Assembly: GCF_002009175.1 (NCBI RefSeq)
Contig: NZ_CP018047.1
Location: 1 to 64,000, forward strand
DNA length: 64,000 nt
Reading direction: 5' to 3'
Source: Streptomyces niveus
Lineage (GTDB): Bacteria > Actinomycetota > Actinomycetes > Streptomycetales > Streptomycetaceae
The notes under the pieces were generated by a model that saw nothing but the letters and a program-made list of their open reading frames with translations, ran no database searches and had not been told where the DNA came from. A program made the translations under genes and the position numbers. This document shows, piece by piece, positions 25,730 through 33,679 of this stretch. Position 1 is the first letter of the stretch. Every line of letters starts with the position of its first letter.

Positions 25730-26247
25730 ACACTCGCCAGCCACGGCGTCCCGGCAACGTCTCCCCCTGGCACTGGGACTGGCAGTTGGCCGCTCCCGTC
25801 CGTGACCAGCACCGTGGAGCCTTCATCGCCGACGCTGTCACCGCACTCGGGGTATTCGTCGAAATCCAGTTCAGCAAGATCAGCTCAGCTCACATCGCCG
25901 TCCGCGAGCGGCACTGGGGCAACATGGTGTGGATCTTCGACGCGCGGGAGGCACACGCCGGGGGCCGGCTGCGGTTCACGCCACCGACCTCAACCGCGCC
26001 GGTCCGCTACGCATGGTCCCGGCCGCCGCAGTATCTGGCCCAGTGCCACCGGCCCATCTTTCTCGACCTCGGCCGGTCCGATCAGTTCGGGCTGGACCTT
26101 CTGTACCGGCTTCCCGATCTCTACGACCGGGACAGCGGGCTCGGTAACCTGTACACAGCCGAATCCGTCCGGGGATGGATGAGCTACGGCACGGAGTTGA
26201 CGCCCTGGTACTCCAGCACCAGTGGGCAGCGCGGGCAGGCAGCGTGA
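25726..26247 (+). CDS. CoiA-like protein (PD-(D/E)xK nuclease fold suspected)
   Basis: 173 residues from ATG 25726. The segment HRGAFIADAVTALGVFVEIQFSKISSAHIAVRERHWGNMVWIFDAR follows the pattern of CoiA-type proteins: an Asp before the strand, a V(I)EIQ.S.IS motif and a MVWIFD strand. CoiA proteins belong to the restriction-endonuclease fold and act on DNA during transformation. Actinobacterial small homologues appear on plasmids. Here the conserved Asp is in IADAV and the Glu in VEIQ. It lies within a four-gene coupled run (23937-26618). Confidence 0.55.
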   Translation: MNTRQPRRPGNVSPWHWDWQLAAPVRDQHRGAFIADAVTALGVFVEIQFSKISSAHIAVRERHWGNMVWIFDAREAHAGGRLRFTPPTSTAPVRYAWSRPPQYLAQCHRPIFLDLGRSDQFGLDLLYRLPDLYDRDSGLGNLYTAESVRGWMSYGTELTPWYSSTSGQRGQAA

Positions 26248-26618
26248 GCGCGGACCAACCGGCACAGGACAACCTCCCAACGACGGTTCCGGGAACACCC
26301 GGCGAGATCGCCGAGGCACAGGGAGGCCCTCAACGCATGGCGTTCTTCCTGGAGATGCTGACCACCCCGTTCAACGGCTCCGGTCTGGACGCGACGTTCA
26401 GTTACTGGCGTCGGCGCGCTCGGACAGCCCCGCCCGGAAGTGACAGGGGCGAGATCCCCCGCACCATCCTCGGCATCGGTGATGCGCTCGACTTCGCAGG
26501 CTGCTCCGACTTCTACCTCCAGGTCGTTGAGGCCGAACAGGGCGAGCCTCTGAACTCGGTACTCGATCACTGGTGGCAGATCGCACAGGACATCCGGCGG
26601 GAACAACCCGAAGCATGA
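26244..26618 (+). CDS. Small hypothetical protein
   Basis: 124 residues from GTG 26244, overlapping the stop of the CoiA-like gene (GTGA). Body: MAFFLEMLTTPFNGSGLDATFSYWRRRARTAPPGSDRGEIPRTILGIGDALDFAGCSDFYLQVVEAEQGEPLNSVLDHWWQIAQDIRRE. Acidic and compact, with no known motif. It is the last gene of the coupled run and may function with the CoiA-like protein. Confidence 0.5.
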   Translation: MSADQPAQDNLPTTVPGTPGEIAEAQGGPQRMAFFLEMLTTPFNGSGLDATFSYWRRRARTAPPGSDRGEIPRTILGIGDALDFAGCSDFYLQVVEAEQGEPLNSVLDHWWQIAQDIRREQPEA

Positions 26619-26712
26619 AGGTCGGCGGTGTGCCCGTCACTCACTGGCGGGCACACCTCCGTGCGCAGTCCACAGAGAAGCCGAACCAGAACGCCCCAGC
26701 GGAGAAATCATC

Positions 26713-27975
26713 ATGCCAGAATCCTGGGTCAGCCTGAAGACCGGGCAAGAAATTCTGACATCCGGCCTCAATGGCCTGGAGATCCATCTGAACCTGAATC
26801 TCCGAAGCAGCCACTTCCGCCTGACGAACTCCCACATGGTAGGTGACACCCCTATCCGTGGGAGAAAAATCGGCCGGAAGTGGCATGTACATCCGAGCGA
26901 TCTCACGACAGTGATTGAAAAGATGTCGACCCTTTCCGTAATTGGGCAGAGCTGGGAAACAGTCACTCCCCCACGCCGAGATAAACGCAACCGGCAGAAC
27001 CAACGCACGCACCTGGGGCTTCGCTCTTGGAAGGCCGACACCCACGAAGTACTCATCAACAAGCCATCGTCGCGTGACTGGGGCCGCACCTATCTCGTCT
27101 CGGGAATCTACATTGCTCCGCTGGCACAGCGAACAGAGACGTCCCTCAGTCTACCGGCATCCCTCGTGGAACTCCTCGACAGAGCAGAGGCGGTGGAGCA
27201 TTCACTGCTGCGTGAAGCGTCGCGGTGCTCCTGCGGGAAAAAGGTAGACCTTGGCCTCCTGTACCACATGCGCCAAGAGGGACCAGAAGGCTGGCTGACC
27301 GTATGCAACCCGTGCAGGGATGCCGAGATCCAAGGACGAATCACCTACACGACTCAACTGTTCGACGTGGTCTACGATTCCACGAGAATGCGGAGCGAAC
27401 CAGCAGCCAAATACGCGTGCGCCCTCTGCGGCGGCACAGCAACATTGTGGGACCACTGCCATGATCACGGAATGGTCCGAGGGCCTCTTTGCGACTCATG
27501 CAATCAGTCCGAGACGTATATTTTCGCGGACTGCTGGGAGGGAAAAGTACTCCTCGGAAATTGGAAGCGATCAGCGCACCGACAAGTTTCATTACAACAG
27601 GTCGCGACATACCTGCAGGCATGCAGAGTCTGTGCTCACCTCCGGACGATTCCGATTCACCACTGGGCCTATCTCGCGCACGAAGGGCTGTGGGGCGCAC
27701 CCCGCGGTCGCGGGAGGCGCGACTTAGGACGTTGCGACGAGTGGTCGGAGGAAAATCCATGTGAAATGTTCAGGCTCCGCAACCACAGTGCAGCCAGTGC
27801 GATCGTGCCGTTGTTCTGGGAACAGCCGAGAGAGCCCAACGAACAATGGCTCTGCCGAACGCACTGGCGCCGAGCACGCCCCCACGAAATCACCAGGGAA
27901 CTAGCACAGGCAGCAGCAGTAGAACGTCTTGAGGCCCTGCGGATTACCGGCGTGGCGCCACCCTGGCAGACATGA
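26713..27975 (+). CDS. Endonuclease VII-like (His-Me finger) protein
   Basis: 420 residues from ATG 26713 behind GGAGAAATC. An N-terminal helix-turn-helix-like region contains a VGDTPIRGRKIGRKWHVHPSDL segment, like excisionase or MerR-type wing text. The central zinc and catalytic motif is C236-x2-C239, D247-H248-C-H250, then RGPLC260-x2-C263-N264, the signature of phage recombination endonuclease VII. A preceding Cys pair near 172-201 may be a second zinc site. Such enzymes cut branched DNA or nick DNA at specific sites. GC content and codon choice are lower than in neighbouring genes, consistent with phage origin. Confidence 0.75.
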   Translation: MPESWVSLKTGQEILTSGLNGLEIHLNLNLRSSHFRLTNSHMVGDTPIRGRKIGRKWHVHPSDLTTVIEKMSTLSVIGQSWETVTPPRRDKRNRQNQRTHLGLRSWKADTHEVLINKPSSRDWGRTYLVSGIYIAPLAQRTETSLSLPASLVELLDRAEAVEHSLLREASRCSCGKKVDLGLLYHMRQEGPEGWLTVCNPCRDAEIQGRITYTTQLFDVVYDSTRMRSEPAAKYACALCGGTATLWDHCHDHGMVRGPLCDSCNQSETYIFADCWEGKVLLGNWKRSAHRQVSLQQVATYLQACRVCAHLRTIPIHHWAYLAHEGLWGAPRGRGRRDLGRCDEWSEENPCEMFRLRNHSAASAIVPLFWEQPREPNEQWLCRTHWRRARPHEITRELAQAAAVERLEALRITGVAPPWQT

Positions 27976-28406
27976 CCTGACCGGCGGTCAGAGCAAATAG
28001 CCGAACTGTCGACTCCCGGTTCATATCCCGGCGGTGTATGAACACGAGGTGACCGCACGCGCCGTGATGGCAGTACTGGAACAGACATGGGCCACCTCCG
28101 GCATCACCCCCGTACAACGGGAGGCCGGAGTACCGGGAGTCCGCGCCCGCGTACATGCGGACATCCGGCGCCCCGGCACCACGCCACGGTGGTCCCAACG
28201 GTTATAACCGGCCGCAGCCGACCTTAGGTGCTGACCAACGGCACATCAGAGCGGGGCAACATAGCGCGGGATCGCCGGTTAGCCAAACCGGCGATCCCGC
28301 GCATCATTGATAGTCCACCGCCACGACCTGCCCGTACGTCGAAAGGCACCACCCGACGACCTCAAACCAAGCGCGAGACGCTCACGGCCAAGGCGCCGTC
28401 ACGCGA
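27976..28406. other. Gene-free stretch with a perfect 17-bp hairpin
   Basis: No gene is supported. At 28264-28280 and 28286-28302 a 17-bp perfect inverted repeat (GCGCGGGATCGCCGGTT with a 5-nt AGCCA loop) forms a very stable hairpin. It has no T-tract. The hairpin top CCGGTT-nGCCA-AACCGG, the CATTGAT after it and the CCACCGCCAC beyond it recur at 310-360, just before the first complete gene of the window. Confidence 0.5.
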
Positions 28407-29297
28407 TCATCCTGCTGCGTAGCTCGCGCGGAACAGATCTTGGGCACGCTCCACGTCTCTCGGCGTGCGGAGCTGCACCTCCAGGTCGCCCGTTCCGTGG
28501 TGGCCGAGGCCGGTCACGTTCCGGGTGAACCCGGGAACGAGGTCGACGTCCTTCGGGTCGACCTTCAGGTAGACCAGGACCTTGCTGCGCTGAGGCGGAC
28601 ACAGGCAGGCGAAGTTCCGCAGCCGCTGATACGCCCGGTACTGCTTGTGCTCGACCCGGTTCACGCCGTCCCCGAGACCGAGCAGCGCCTCGTCCACCGT
28701 GTCCGCCAGCTCGACCATCGACGCACCCTGCACGGCGGCTGCCGCCCGTGCGACCGCCTTCCGGCGCGACCTGCGAGTCACCCGGATAGCGCCGCTGACG
28801 GAGGCAACGGTCTCAAGACCGATCAGGTCGCTGCCGAAGAACCGGTAGCGGACCAGGTCGATCGATCTCCGGTGCTCGCTTACGGCGTGGGCGTCGTAGC
28901 GGGTGAAGTCGCCGGCGATACAGATCAGGCGTGGTCCGCTCCAGAGCACCTGGGACGCGGCTGTCGCCCCGAGCTGGTCGCGGACCAGGTGCTCGAACTC
29001 CGCCCGGTGGTCCATCAGCCACGACAGGTAGAACAAGCCCTGGTTGATGACGCCGGCGTCGACGCCTCGCTTGTACTCCACGATGACCGGCGACCCGTTC
29101 TCGTCCAGCCCGAGCGAGTCGATCCGGCCTCCGTGGACCGACCCCGTGCCGTACTCACTCGCCAGGAAACGGACGCCCAGCAGCGTCTCCATGTGCGCCT
29201 CGACAAGGCCCTGCACATCCGCCTCGGCCTCAGCAAGACGCGGCGCGACCTCAATCACGCCGCCTTTCGTCGTGTGGAACAGCTTCAGGCCCGACAC
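28407..29297 (-). CDS. DUF5655/NucS-like nuclease-domain protein
   Basis: 296 residues from GTG at 29297 behind a GAGGAGGGGAA site. The N-terminal half has a PD-(D/E)xK-like core: Asp60 (HGGRIDSLGLDENG), Glu74 and Lys76 (VIVEYKRG), as in NucS-related and DUF5655 proteins. The C-terminal domain ends VLVYLKVDPKDVDLVPGFTRNVTGLGHHGTGDLEVQLRTPRDVERAQDLFRASYA, the usual DUF5655 tail. It could act in DNA repair, defence or stress response. It is a stand-alone gene on the strand opposite to the rest of the island. Confidence 0.7.
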   Translation of the reverse strand: MSGLKLFHTTKGGVIEVAPRLAEAEADVQGLVEAHMETLLGVRFLASEYGTGSVHGGRIDSLGLDENGSPVIVEYKRGVDAGVINQGLFYLSWLMDHRAEFEHLVRDQLGATAASQVLWSGPRLICIAGDFTRYDAHAVSEHRRSIDLVRYRFFGSDLIGLETVASVSGAIRVTRRSRRKAVARAAAAVQGASMVELADTVDEALLGLGDGVNRVEHKQYRAYQRLRNFACLCPPQRSKVLVYLKVDPKDVDLVPGFTRNVTGLGHHGTGDLEVQLRTPRDVERAQDLFRASYAAG

Positions 29298-29462
29298 CTT
29301 CCCCTCCTCGGCTCAGAGAGCATCAACGCCGAGTAGGCACAGGTTTGTTTCCGTGAACGGCTTCAGGGGCCGTGAAAGAAATGTGTGCATGGACCGCTCT
29401 GCCGAGCCCACTTATCTCTTCCGTAGGACTGCCGCCGCAGGGCCCTCCAGGACTTCGCCGGT

Positions 29463-29549
29463 GTCCAGCACCAATCCAGCACGGTGCGGGTGACGAGGGG
29501 TGATGACAGGTGACGAGAGATCAGATCATCCAGCACCTATCCAGCACGG
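29463..29549. repeat. Paired 22-bp direct repeats, possible recombinase arm sites
   Basis: Two copies of a 22-bp sequence at 29463-29484 and 29528-29549 match at 20 of 22 positions. Each is itself built from two TCCAGCAC units (TCCAGCACC then ATCCAGCACGG). Between them lie two GGTGACGAG copies. Direct repeats like these next to an insertion point are typical of tyrosine-recombinase arm-binding sites. No integrase gene is in the window, so the role is inferred. Confidence 0.4.
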
Positions 29550-29591
29550 GAAAAAACTAAGGGCCCGACCCCGGAAGGTCGGACCCCTTAT
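29550..29591 (-). terminator. Rho-independent terminator (minus strand)
   Basis: AAGGGCCCGACC at 29559-29570 pairs with GGTCGGACCCCTT at 29577-29589 around a CCGGAA loop. Read on the minus strand, the stem is followed by TTAGTTTTTT. It would stop transcription entering from the right, which fits the ychF-like 3' end at 29637-29663. Confidence 0.65.
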
Positions 29592-29636
29592 GACCTGCAT
29601 GTTTGCCAGATCAGCGACGTGGTGCTAAGCCACCCG

Positions 29637-29663
29637 CTACACGTTGAAGCGGAACTCCATCAC
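29637..29663 (-). pseudogene. 27-bp remnant matching the 3' end of ychF
   Basis: The minus strand encodes V-M-E-F-R-F-N-V-stop, identical to the usual C-terminus of the Streptomyces YchF GTPase. Upstream of it the frame is unrelated (KQART). It could be an attachment-site core left by an element that inserts at the end of ychF, or a deletion scar. The stretch is short, so a chance match is not excluded. Confidence 0.4.
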
Positions 29664-29689
29664 AGTCCTGGCCTGTTTGACGCACTCCG

Positions 29690-30055
29690 GTCACCTCATC
29701 AGCGAGTTATCCTCATCTGGCGCACAACCCGCCCGGTCGACCCGCAGTTGGAACCCTTCGACCCGGCGCAGGGTCTCCAGGCCGAGGACTCCATCGATCC
29801 TGGTAGTCGCCCCGGTGCCGGCCAGGGGGGCGGCGATCTCGGCGGCCGGGACCGCCGCCAGCCGAGAGGGCAGCGACCAGGACTACGACCAGGCTCATCG
29901 CCTTGTTCAGAATGACTGCGGAGAGCGCGGCGAACCCGAACAGGCCAATCAGCAGCGGCAGACGGAAGCGCGCCGCCCAGACCGATCATCCCGCCCAGCA
30001 CGGCCAGCCGCCGACCCGCTTTTCGCGCTGTCTCCTGCTGCGGGTCGTCGCTCAC
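29690..30055 (-). pseudogene. Broken TauE/SafE-type permease gene
   Basis: Pieces of one protein appear in successive minus-strand frames. MSDDPQQETARKAGRRLAVLGGMIGLGG comes first (from 30055). Then ARFRLPLLIGLFGFAALSAVILNKAMSLVVVLVA, the typical glycine-rich start and first membrane pair of sulfite-exporter (TSUP) proteins. Then ARLAAVPAAEIA, running into GVLGLETLRRVEGFQLRVDRAG and a stop. At least two frameshifts and loss of most membrane segments make it non-functional. It marks the decayed junction between island and biosynthetic cluster. Confidence 0.6.
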
Positions 30056-30123
30056 TCATTGGCGGGCACGGGGGCCACCGCGCCGTGTACTCAGTCTTTC
30101 GTGCCCGTCTCCGTCTGCCGGGC

Positions 30124-31320
30124 TCATCCGCGCCGGGGCTGCTCGTCAGGCCGACCCGCAAGGTCTGAGGCCGTTCCGCCGCGGACACCGGGTGGAGCGG
30201 TGAACAGGAGCAAGATCGCGCTCAAGGCCAAAGCAGCCGGGGCGACCAGCAGCGCCGCGTCGGATGCGTCGGGCACAACTGGGGCGAGTAGCGCTACGCA
30301 TGCTGGCACAGCGGGTTGGGCAACGGCCCAGGAAGACCCGTGGAAGGCAAACCAGAGGGTGCGGTCCGGTGCAGGGGCGTGATCGGCGACACGAGCGGAC
30401 CATTCTCCGAGGAGAGAGGCACTTCCTGCCGTCCACAGCACGTACAGCGCTGAGAACCAGACCACGTCGTGGAGGGTGGTCAGGGCTACTCCGAGGAGCG
30501 CGGTAACCGTCAACCCGAACTCGAGTTCACGCGGCCGGTGCCTATTGCCGGCAGCCCTGCTCCGGGTTGCCGACAGCAGGGGCGCGGCGACGGCCGAGAC
30601 CATGAGGATGACTCCGGGCACCCATGCCGCGGCGCCTCTGTCGAAGAGCGCCAACGGAACGAACATGACCACGGCCAGGTAACCAATGGAGAAGATCGTG
30701 CCCGCAGTTGTCAGGAGGACAAGGGAGGATGGCGGCTTCCAACGGCTCTTCTGACGCTCCGCTCTTGGCAGTGGCCGATCCGCGGAGAGGTGGCGCCACG
30801 CGACCGCCGCTGCGGCGAAGCAGGTCGCCGAGTCCGCCAGGATCAGCCAGTTGGTTCCGAGCGGGAGCAGCACGGTCACTACCAGGCCGGACAGTGCTCC
30901 TGCGGCAACGAGGACGGTACTCAGCAGGGTGTACGCCCGGCGGCGTTCGGAGGCGGTGACGGCTTGTGCGAACGCCTCGTAGGTGACGGGTTCATAAATT
31001 TCGAAGGCCAATCCGACGAGGGCCGCCGCACCCACCATCGTCAATGACCCCCGCACCGAGAGGAGGAGAATCAGGGCTACGCCTGTCGCGGCGAGACCGG
31101 TTGATACCACTGTGCGAGGTGACAGGTGCAGCGCCATCCACGCTCCGAGCCAGCGTGAGAGAAACGCTCCCACTCCGAAGGCACCCAGTACAGCGGTGGC
31201 CAGTTCGGGGCCTGCGTACACGGCCAGGAACGGCACGGTGTAGGCGCCCATCTGATTGAGCGCACGTACCCACAGCAGGGATCGGATCTGCCGCGGTAGC
31301 GGAGGTCGCCGTTCCTGCAC
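30124..31320 (-). CDS. Major facilitator superfamily transporter 1
   Basis: 398 residues from GTG 31320. About twelve membrane segments are visible, starting LNQMGAYTVPFLAVYAG. The loop after helix 2 is short (LSRWLGAWMALHLSPRTVVSTG), and a central basic loop (LPRAERQKSRWK) divides the two halves. It most resembles drug or small-molecule exporters of the MFS. It is the last gene of a minus-strand set that starts at 36118, separated from the phosphatase gene by 66 bp. In this context it probably exports the cluster product or gives self-resistance (inference). Confidence 0.75.
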   Translation of the reverse strand: MQERRPPLPRQIRSLLWVRALNQMGAYTVPFLAVYAGPELATAVLGAFGVGAFLSRWLGAWMALHLSPRTVVSTGLAATGVALILLLSVRGSLTMVGAAALVGLAFEIYEPVTYEAFAQAVTASERRRAYTLLSTVLVAAGALSGLVVTVLLPLGTNWLILADSATCFAAAAVAWRHLSADRPLPRAERQKSRWKPPSSLVLLTTAGTIFSIGYLAVVMFVPLALFDRGAAAWVPGVILMVSAVAAPLLSATRSRAAGNRHRPRELEFGLTVTALLGVALTTLHDVVWFSALYVLWTAGSASLLGEWSARVADHAPAPDRTLWFAFHGSSWAVAQPAVPACVALLAPVVPDASDAALLVAPAALALSAILLLFTAPPGVRGGTASDLAGRPDEQPRRG

Positions 31321-31386
31321 TCAAGGCCCTTCTGCTCAGTTCGGCTGTACGGACCGTAGTGCGAGGCCAGAGACCCGACCCGGATG

Positions 31387-32427
31387 TCACAACCCGACGG
31401 CGGCAAGAGCCTCTTGGGCATCTGGCAGTCGGACACCGGACCAAGCTGCCACACAGATCGTCTTGAGCCCGTCGTGCGGCTCGCCGCTGCCTTGCGTTAT
31501 CAGCGCCCCCTCTCGCTCGGTGGTGGACCATCCGCCGCAGAAGTAGGTGTCACCCTCGCGGGTGACGGGCTCGTGGGCAGTGAGCAGGCCGCGCAGGTCC
31601 CCAGCCACATAGCTGGGCCGCGCCCCGGTCGGCGCCGAGATCAGAGCCATGGGATCAGTGGCGCCGGTGAACACCAGCAAACTGTCGATACCCGCTTCGC
31701 GCGCACCCTGGATATCGGTGTCCAGTCGGTCACCGATCATCAAGGGACGCGCGGCCTGTGTGCGCCGAAGTGTCTCCCTGAAGAGAGGAGGGGAGGGCTT
31801 GCCCGCCACGGTCGGGGACATTCCGGTGGCCGTCCGCACGACATCCACCAAAGTGCCGTTGCCGGGTGCCAGTCCACGCGGGGTGGGAACCGTCGGATCC
31901 GTGTTGCTCGCGATCCAGGGGATTCCCCGAGCGACCGCGTAGCTCACCTCGGCCAAGTCACGCCAGTTGACGTCCGGTGAGTACCCCTGCAGCACAGCGC
32001 TCGGGTGATCGTCCGCGGAGTCGACCAGGCTCAGGCCGCATTCCATGGCAGCCGTCCGGAGTCCTTCGCCACCGACGACGAGAACGGGCGAGCCGCATCC
32101 GTACGTCTCGACGGCGAGACGGGCGGCTGCCTGAGCCGAGGTAACCACGCTTTCCTCGCAGGCCGGCATCCCGATGTCGCTGAGGTGCTTGGCTACGACG
32201 CGGGGCGTACGGGCGGCGTTGTTGGTGACGTACGCCAGCCGCATTCCGTTGTCCACAGCGCGGAACAAGGACGGCGCGGCGTGTTCCACGGCGTGGGGCC
32301 CGACGTAGACCACCCCGTCGAGATCCAGAAACGCGGTGTCGTACACCTGGCAGAGCGGAAGAGTCGAGCCGCTGGCGAGATTTCTCAGGGCCTCAGGCAC
32401 GGCTTGTCTCCGCTTCGTCTGCTGCAT
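31387..32427 (-). CDS. HAD-IIA family phosphatase (NagD/PGP-like)
   Basis: 346 residues from the start at 32427. HAD motif I is AFLDLDGVVYVG, motif II VTNNAARTP, the lysine motif AGKPSPPLFRETL, and motif III MIGDRLDTDIQGA. The cap insertion between motifs II and III is of the C2 (IIA) type. These enzymes hydrolyse sugar or nucleotide phosphates and phosphoglycolate. The last 60 residues are extra and unrecognised. It overlaps the MFS gene at 32393 by 35 bp, so the two are co-transcribed. A role on a phosphorylated pathway intermediate is possible, but a housekeeping gene cannot be excluded. Confidence 0.75.
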   Translation of the reverse strand: MQQTKRRQAVPEALRNLASGSTLPLCQVYDTAFLDLDGVVYVGPHAVEHAAPSLFRAVDNGMRLAYVTNNAARTPRVVAKHLSDIGMPACEESVVTSAQAAARLAVETYGCGSPVLVVGGEGLRTAAMECGLSLVDSADDHPSAVLQGYSPDVNWRDLAEVSYAVARGIPWIASNTDPTVPTPRGLAPGNGTLVDVVRTATGMSPTVAGKPSPPLFRETLRRTQAARPLMIGDRLDTDIQGAREAGIDSLLVFTGATDPMALISAPTGARPSYVAGDLRGLLTAHEPVTREGDTYFCGGWSTTEREGALITQGSGEPHDGLKTICVAAWSGVRLPDAQEALAAVGL

Positions 32428-33679
32428 CGGTGATGTTCTCGGCGCCAGTGACCGGTCCGGTCTTCTCAGCTGGAGGCTCGGTCGGCCGTTTCAGCACGAG
32501 CGTCAAGACCACCGCCAAGAGCCCGAACGCTGCCGCCTGAGCGGCGCAGTAGGCCCAGAAGAGCTGATCGTTGCCCTGGGATTGAGTGACTGATTCGTAG
32601 AGCCAGCCTCCTGTGGAGGCACTCGCGAACGCGCCGATCCCTGCGGCAAGACGCTGGTTACCGAAGACAGAGGCAGGGCTCTCCGGGGCGTAACGCAGCG
32701 CCACCAGTTCGTTCTTGAGGAAGAGAACGACCTCGCCGAGGCTGATCAGCACCACTCCCAGAACCACGGCCGGCAGACCGGCCTGGGCAATCAGGAGCAG
32801 TCCTGCTGCGAAGGCCGCGAAGGAGAGAGCTATGGCGGCAGGGTAGTTGAGAGCGTCGATCCACCGCGACAAGAGCGGCTGGAGGACGATTACGAGCACA
32901 CCGTTGATGAGGAGAAGCAAGCCGAAGACCATCGGCGGGTAGCGGTCGACGGTGTACACGCTCATGTAGTTCTGGAAGAACATGTAGATGTAGAAGCCGA
33001 ATGCGGCCGTGATGACAGGAGGGATGAAGAGCCCCTTCATGCTGCCACCGCGCTGCCGGCTGGCCGGCTCGTGCGTCTGACGCTCGTCTGCAGGCAGCGC
33101 CCGGATGTGGAGCAGTGTCACGGTTGCGAAGATGCCGGTGGCGGCAACGAACACCACGGTCGGCGCATTCATGATGAAGAGGCCGGAGATCAGAGGGCCG
33201 AGCGCCATCCCCCCGTTGAGTGCCGAATTGTTCAGCGACAGGAACAGCGGGCGTCTCTCCTCGTCGCAGTCCCTCACCACGTATGCCTTGTTCGCGGGCA
33301 AGTACAGGGCAACGCCGACCGACGACAGGAGCAGGGCGGGCACCGAGAGCGCTGGGGTGGCGAACGTGGCTACGAAGAGCAAGAAGCTGGTCGTTCGGAC
33401 AGTGAGTGCCAGAACCATGGTGCGTTTCAGGCCGTACCGGTCGGCCACGATGCCGCCGACCACGCCGCCCGACATCTGAACGAACGAGGCGACGGCGATG
33501 ATGATGCCGACCGTTCCCATGTCCATCTTCAGTCGGTCGTGCAGGAAGAAGGACATGAACGGCATCACCATGAAGCCGCCCAGTGGGATGAGGAATGAGG
33601 CTACGAGCAGGAGCCGGAAATTGGGGGGAAGCTGCCCGATCTTCTTAAAACTTCGGATGCCAGCGTCGGCCATCGGCAT
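32393..33679 (-). CDS. Major facilitator superfamily transporter 2
   Basis: 428 residues from ATG 33679, with ATG 33670 possible. Twelve membrane segments: FRLLLVASFLIPLGGFMVMPFMSFFL at the start, then the DRYGLKRT loop-2 motif of the MFS signature. A charged C-terminal tail (ENITDAADEAETSRA) follows. It overlaps the ATP-grasp gene by 35 bp upstream and the HAD gene downstream. ATP-grasp ligase plus MFS pairs are common in dipeptide antibiotic clusters, where the MFS exports the product. Confidence 0.78.
   Translation of the reverse strand: MPMADAGIRSFKKIGQLPPNFRLLLVASFLIPLGGFMVMPFMSFFLHDRLKMDMGTVGIIIAVASFVQMSGGVVGGIVADRYGLKRTMVLALTVRTTSFLLFVATFATPALSVPALLLSSVGVALYLPANKAYVVRDCDEERRPLFLSLNNSALNGGMALGPLISGLFIMNAPTVVFVAATGIFATVTLLHIRALPADERQTHEPASRQRGGSMKGLFIPPVITAAFGFYIYMFFQNYMSVYTVDRYPPMVFGLLLLINGVLVIVLQPLLSRWIDALNYPAAIALSFAAFAAGLLLIAQAGLPAVVLGVVLISLGEVVLFLKNELVALRYAPESPASVFGNQRLAAGIGAFASASTGGWLYESVTQSQGNDQLFWAYCAAQAAAFGLLAVVLTLVLKRPTEPPAEKTGPVTGAENITDAADEAETSRA

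Noticed and set aside
28000..28045. A tRNA-like stretch with CGGTTCATATCC resembling a T-loop
   Set aside because: The flanking bases do not form a T-stem (C-C mismatch at the third pair) and no acceptor, D or anticodon arm can be drawn.
28440..29336. Long plus-strand open frame opposite the DUF5655 gene
   Set aside because: It is the antisense of a well-supported gene with correct codon bias and conserved motifs on the minus strand.
29600..29640. Short sequence before the ychF-like remnant considered as a tRNA 3' end attachment site
   Set aside because: It has no TTCRA loop or paired arms; only the ychF match gives a meaningful reading.
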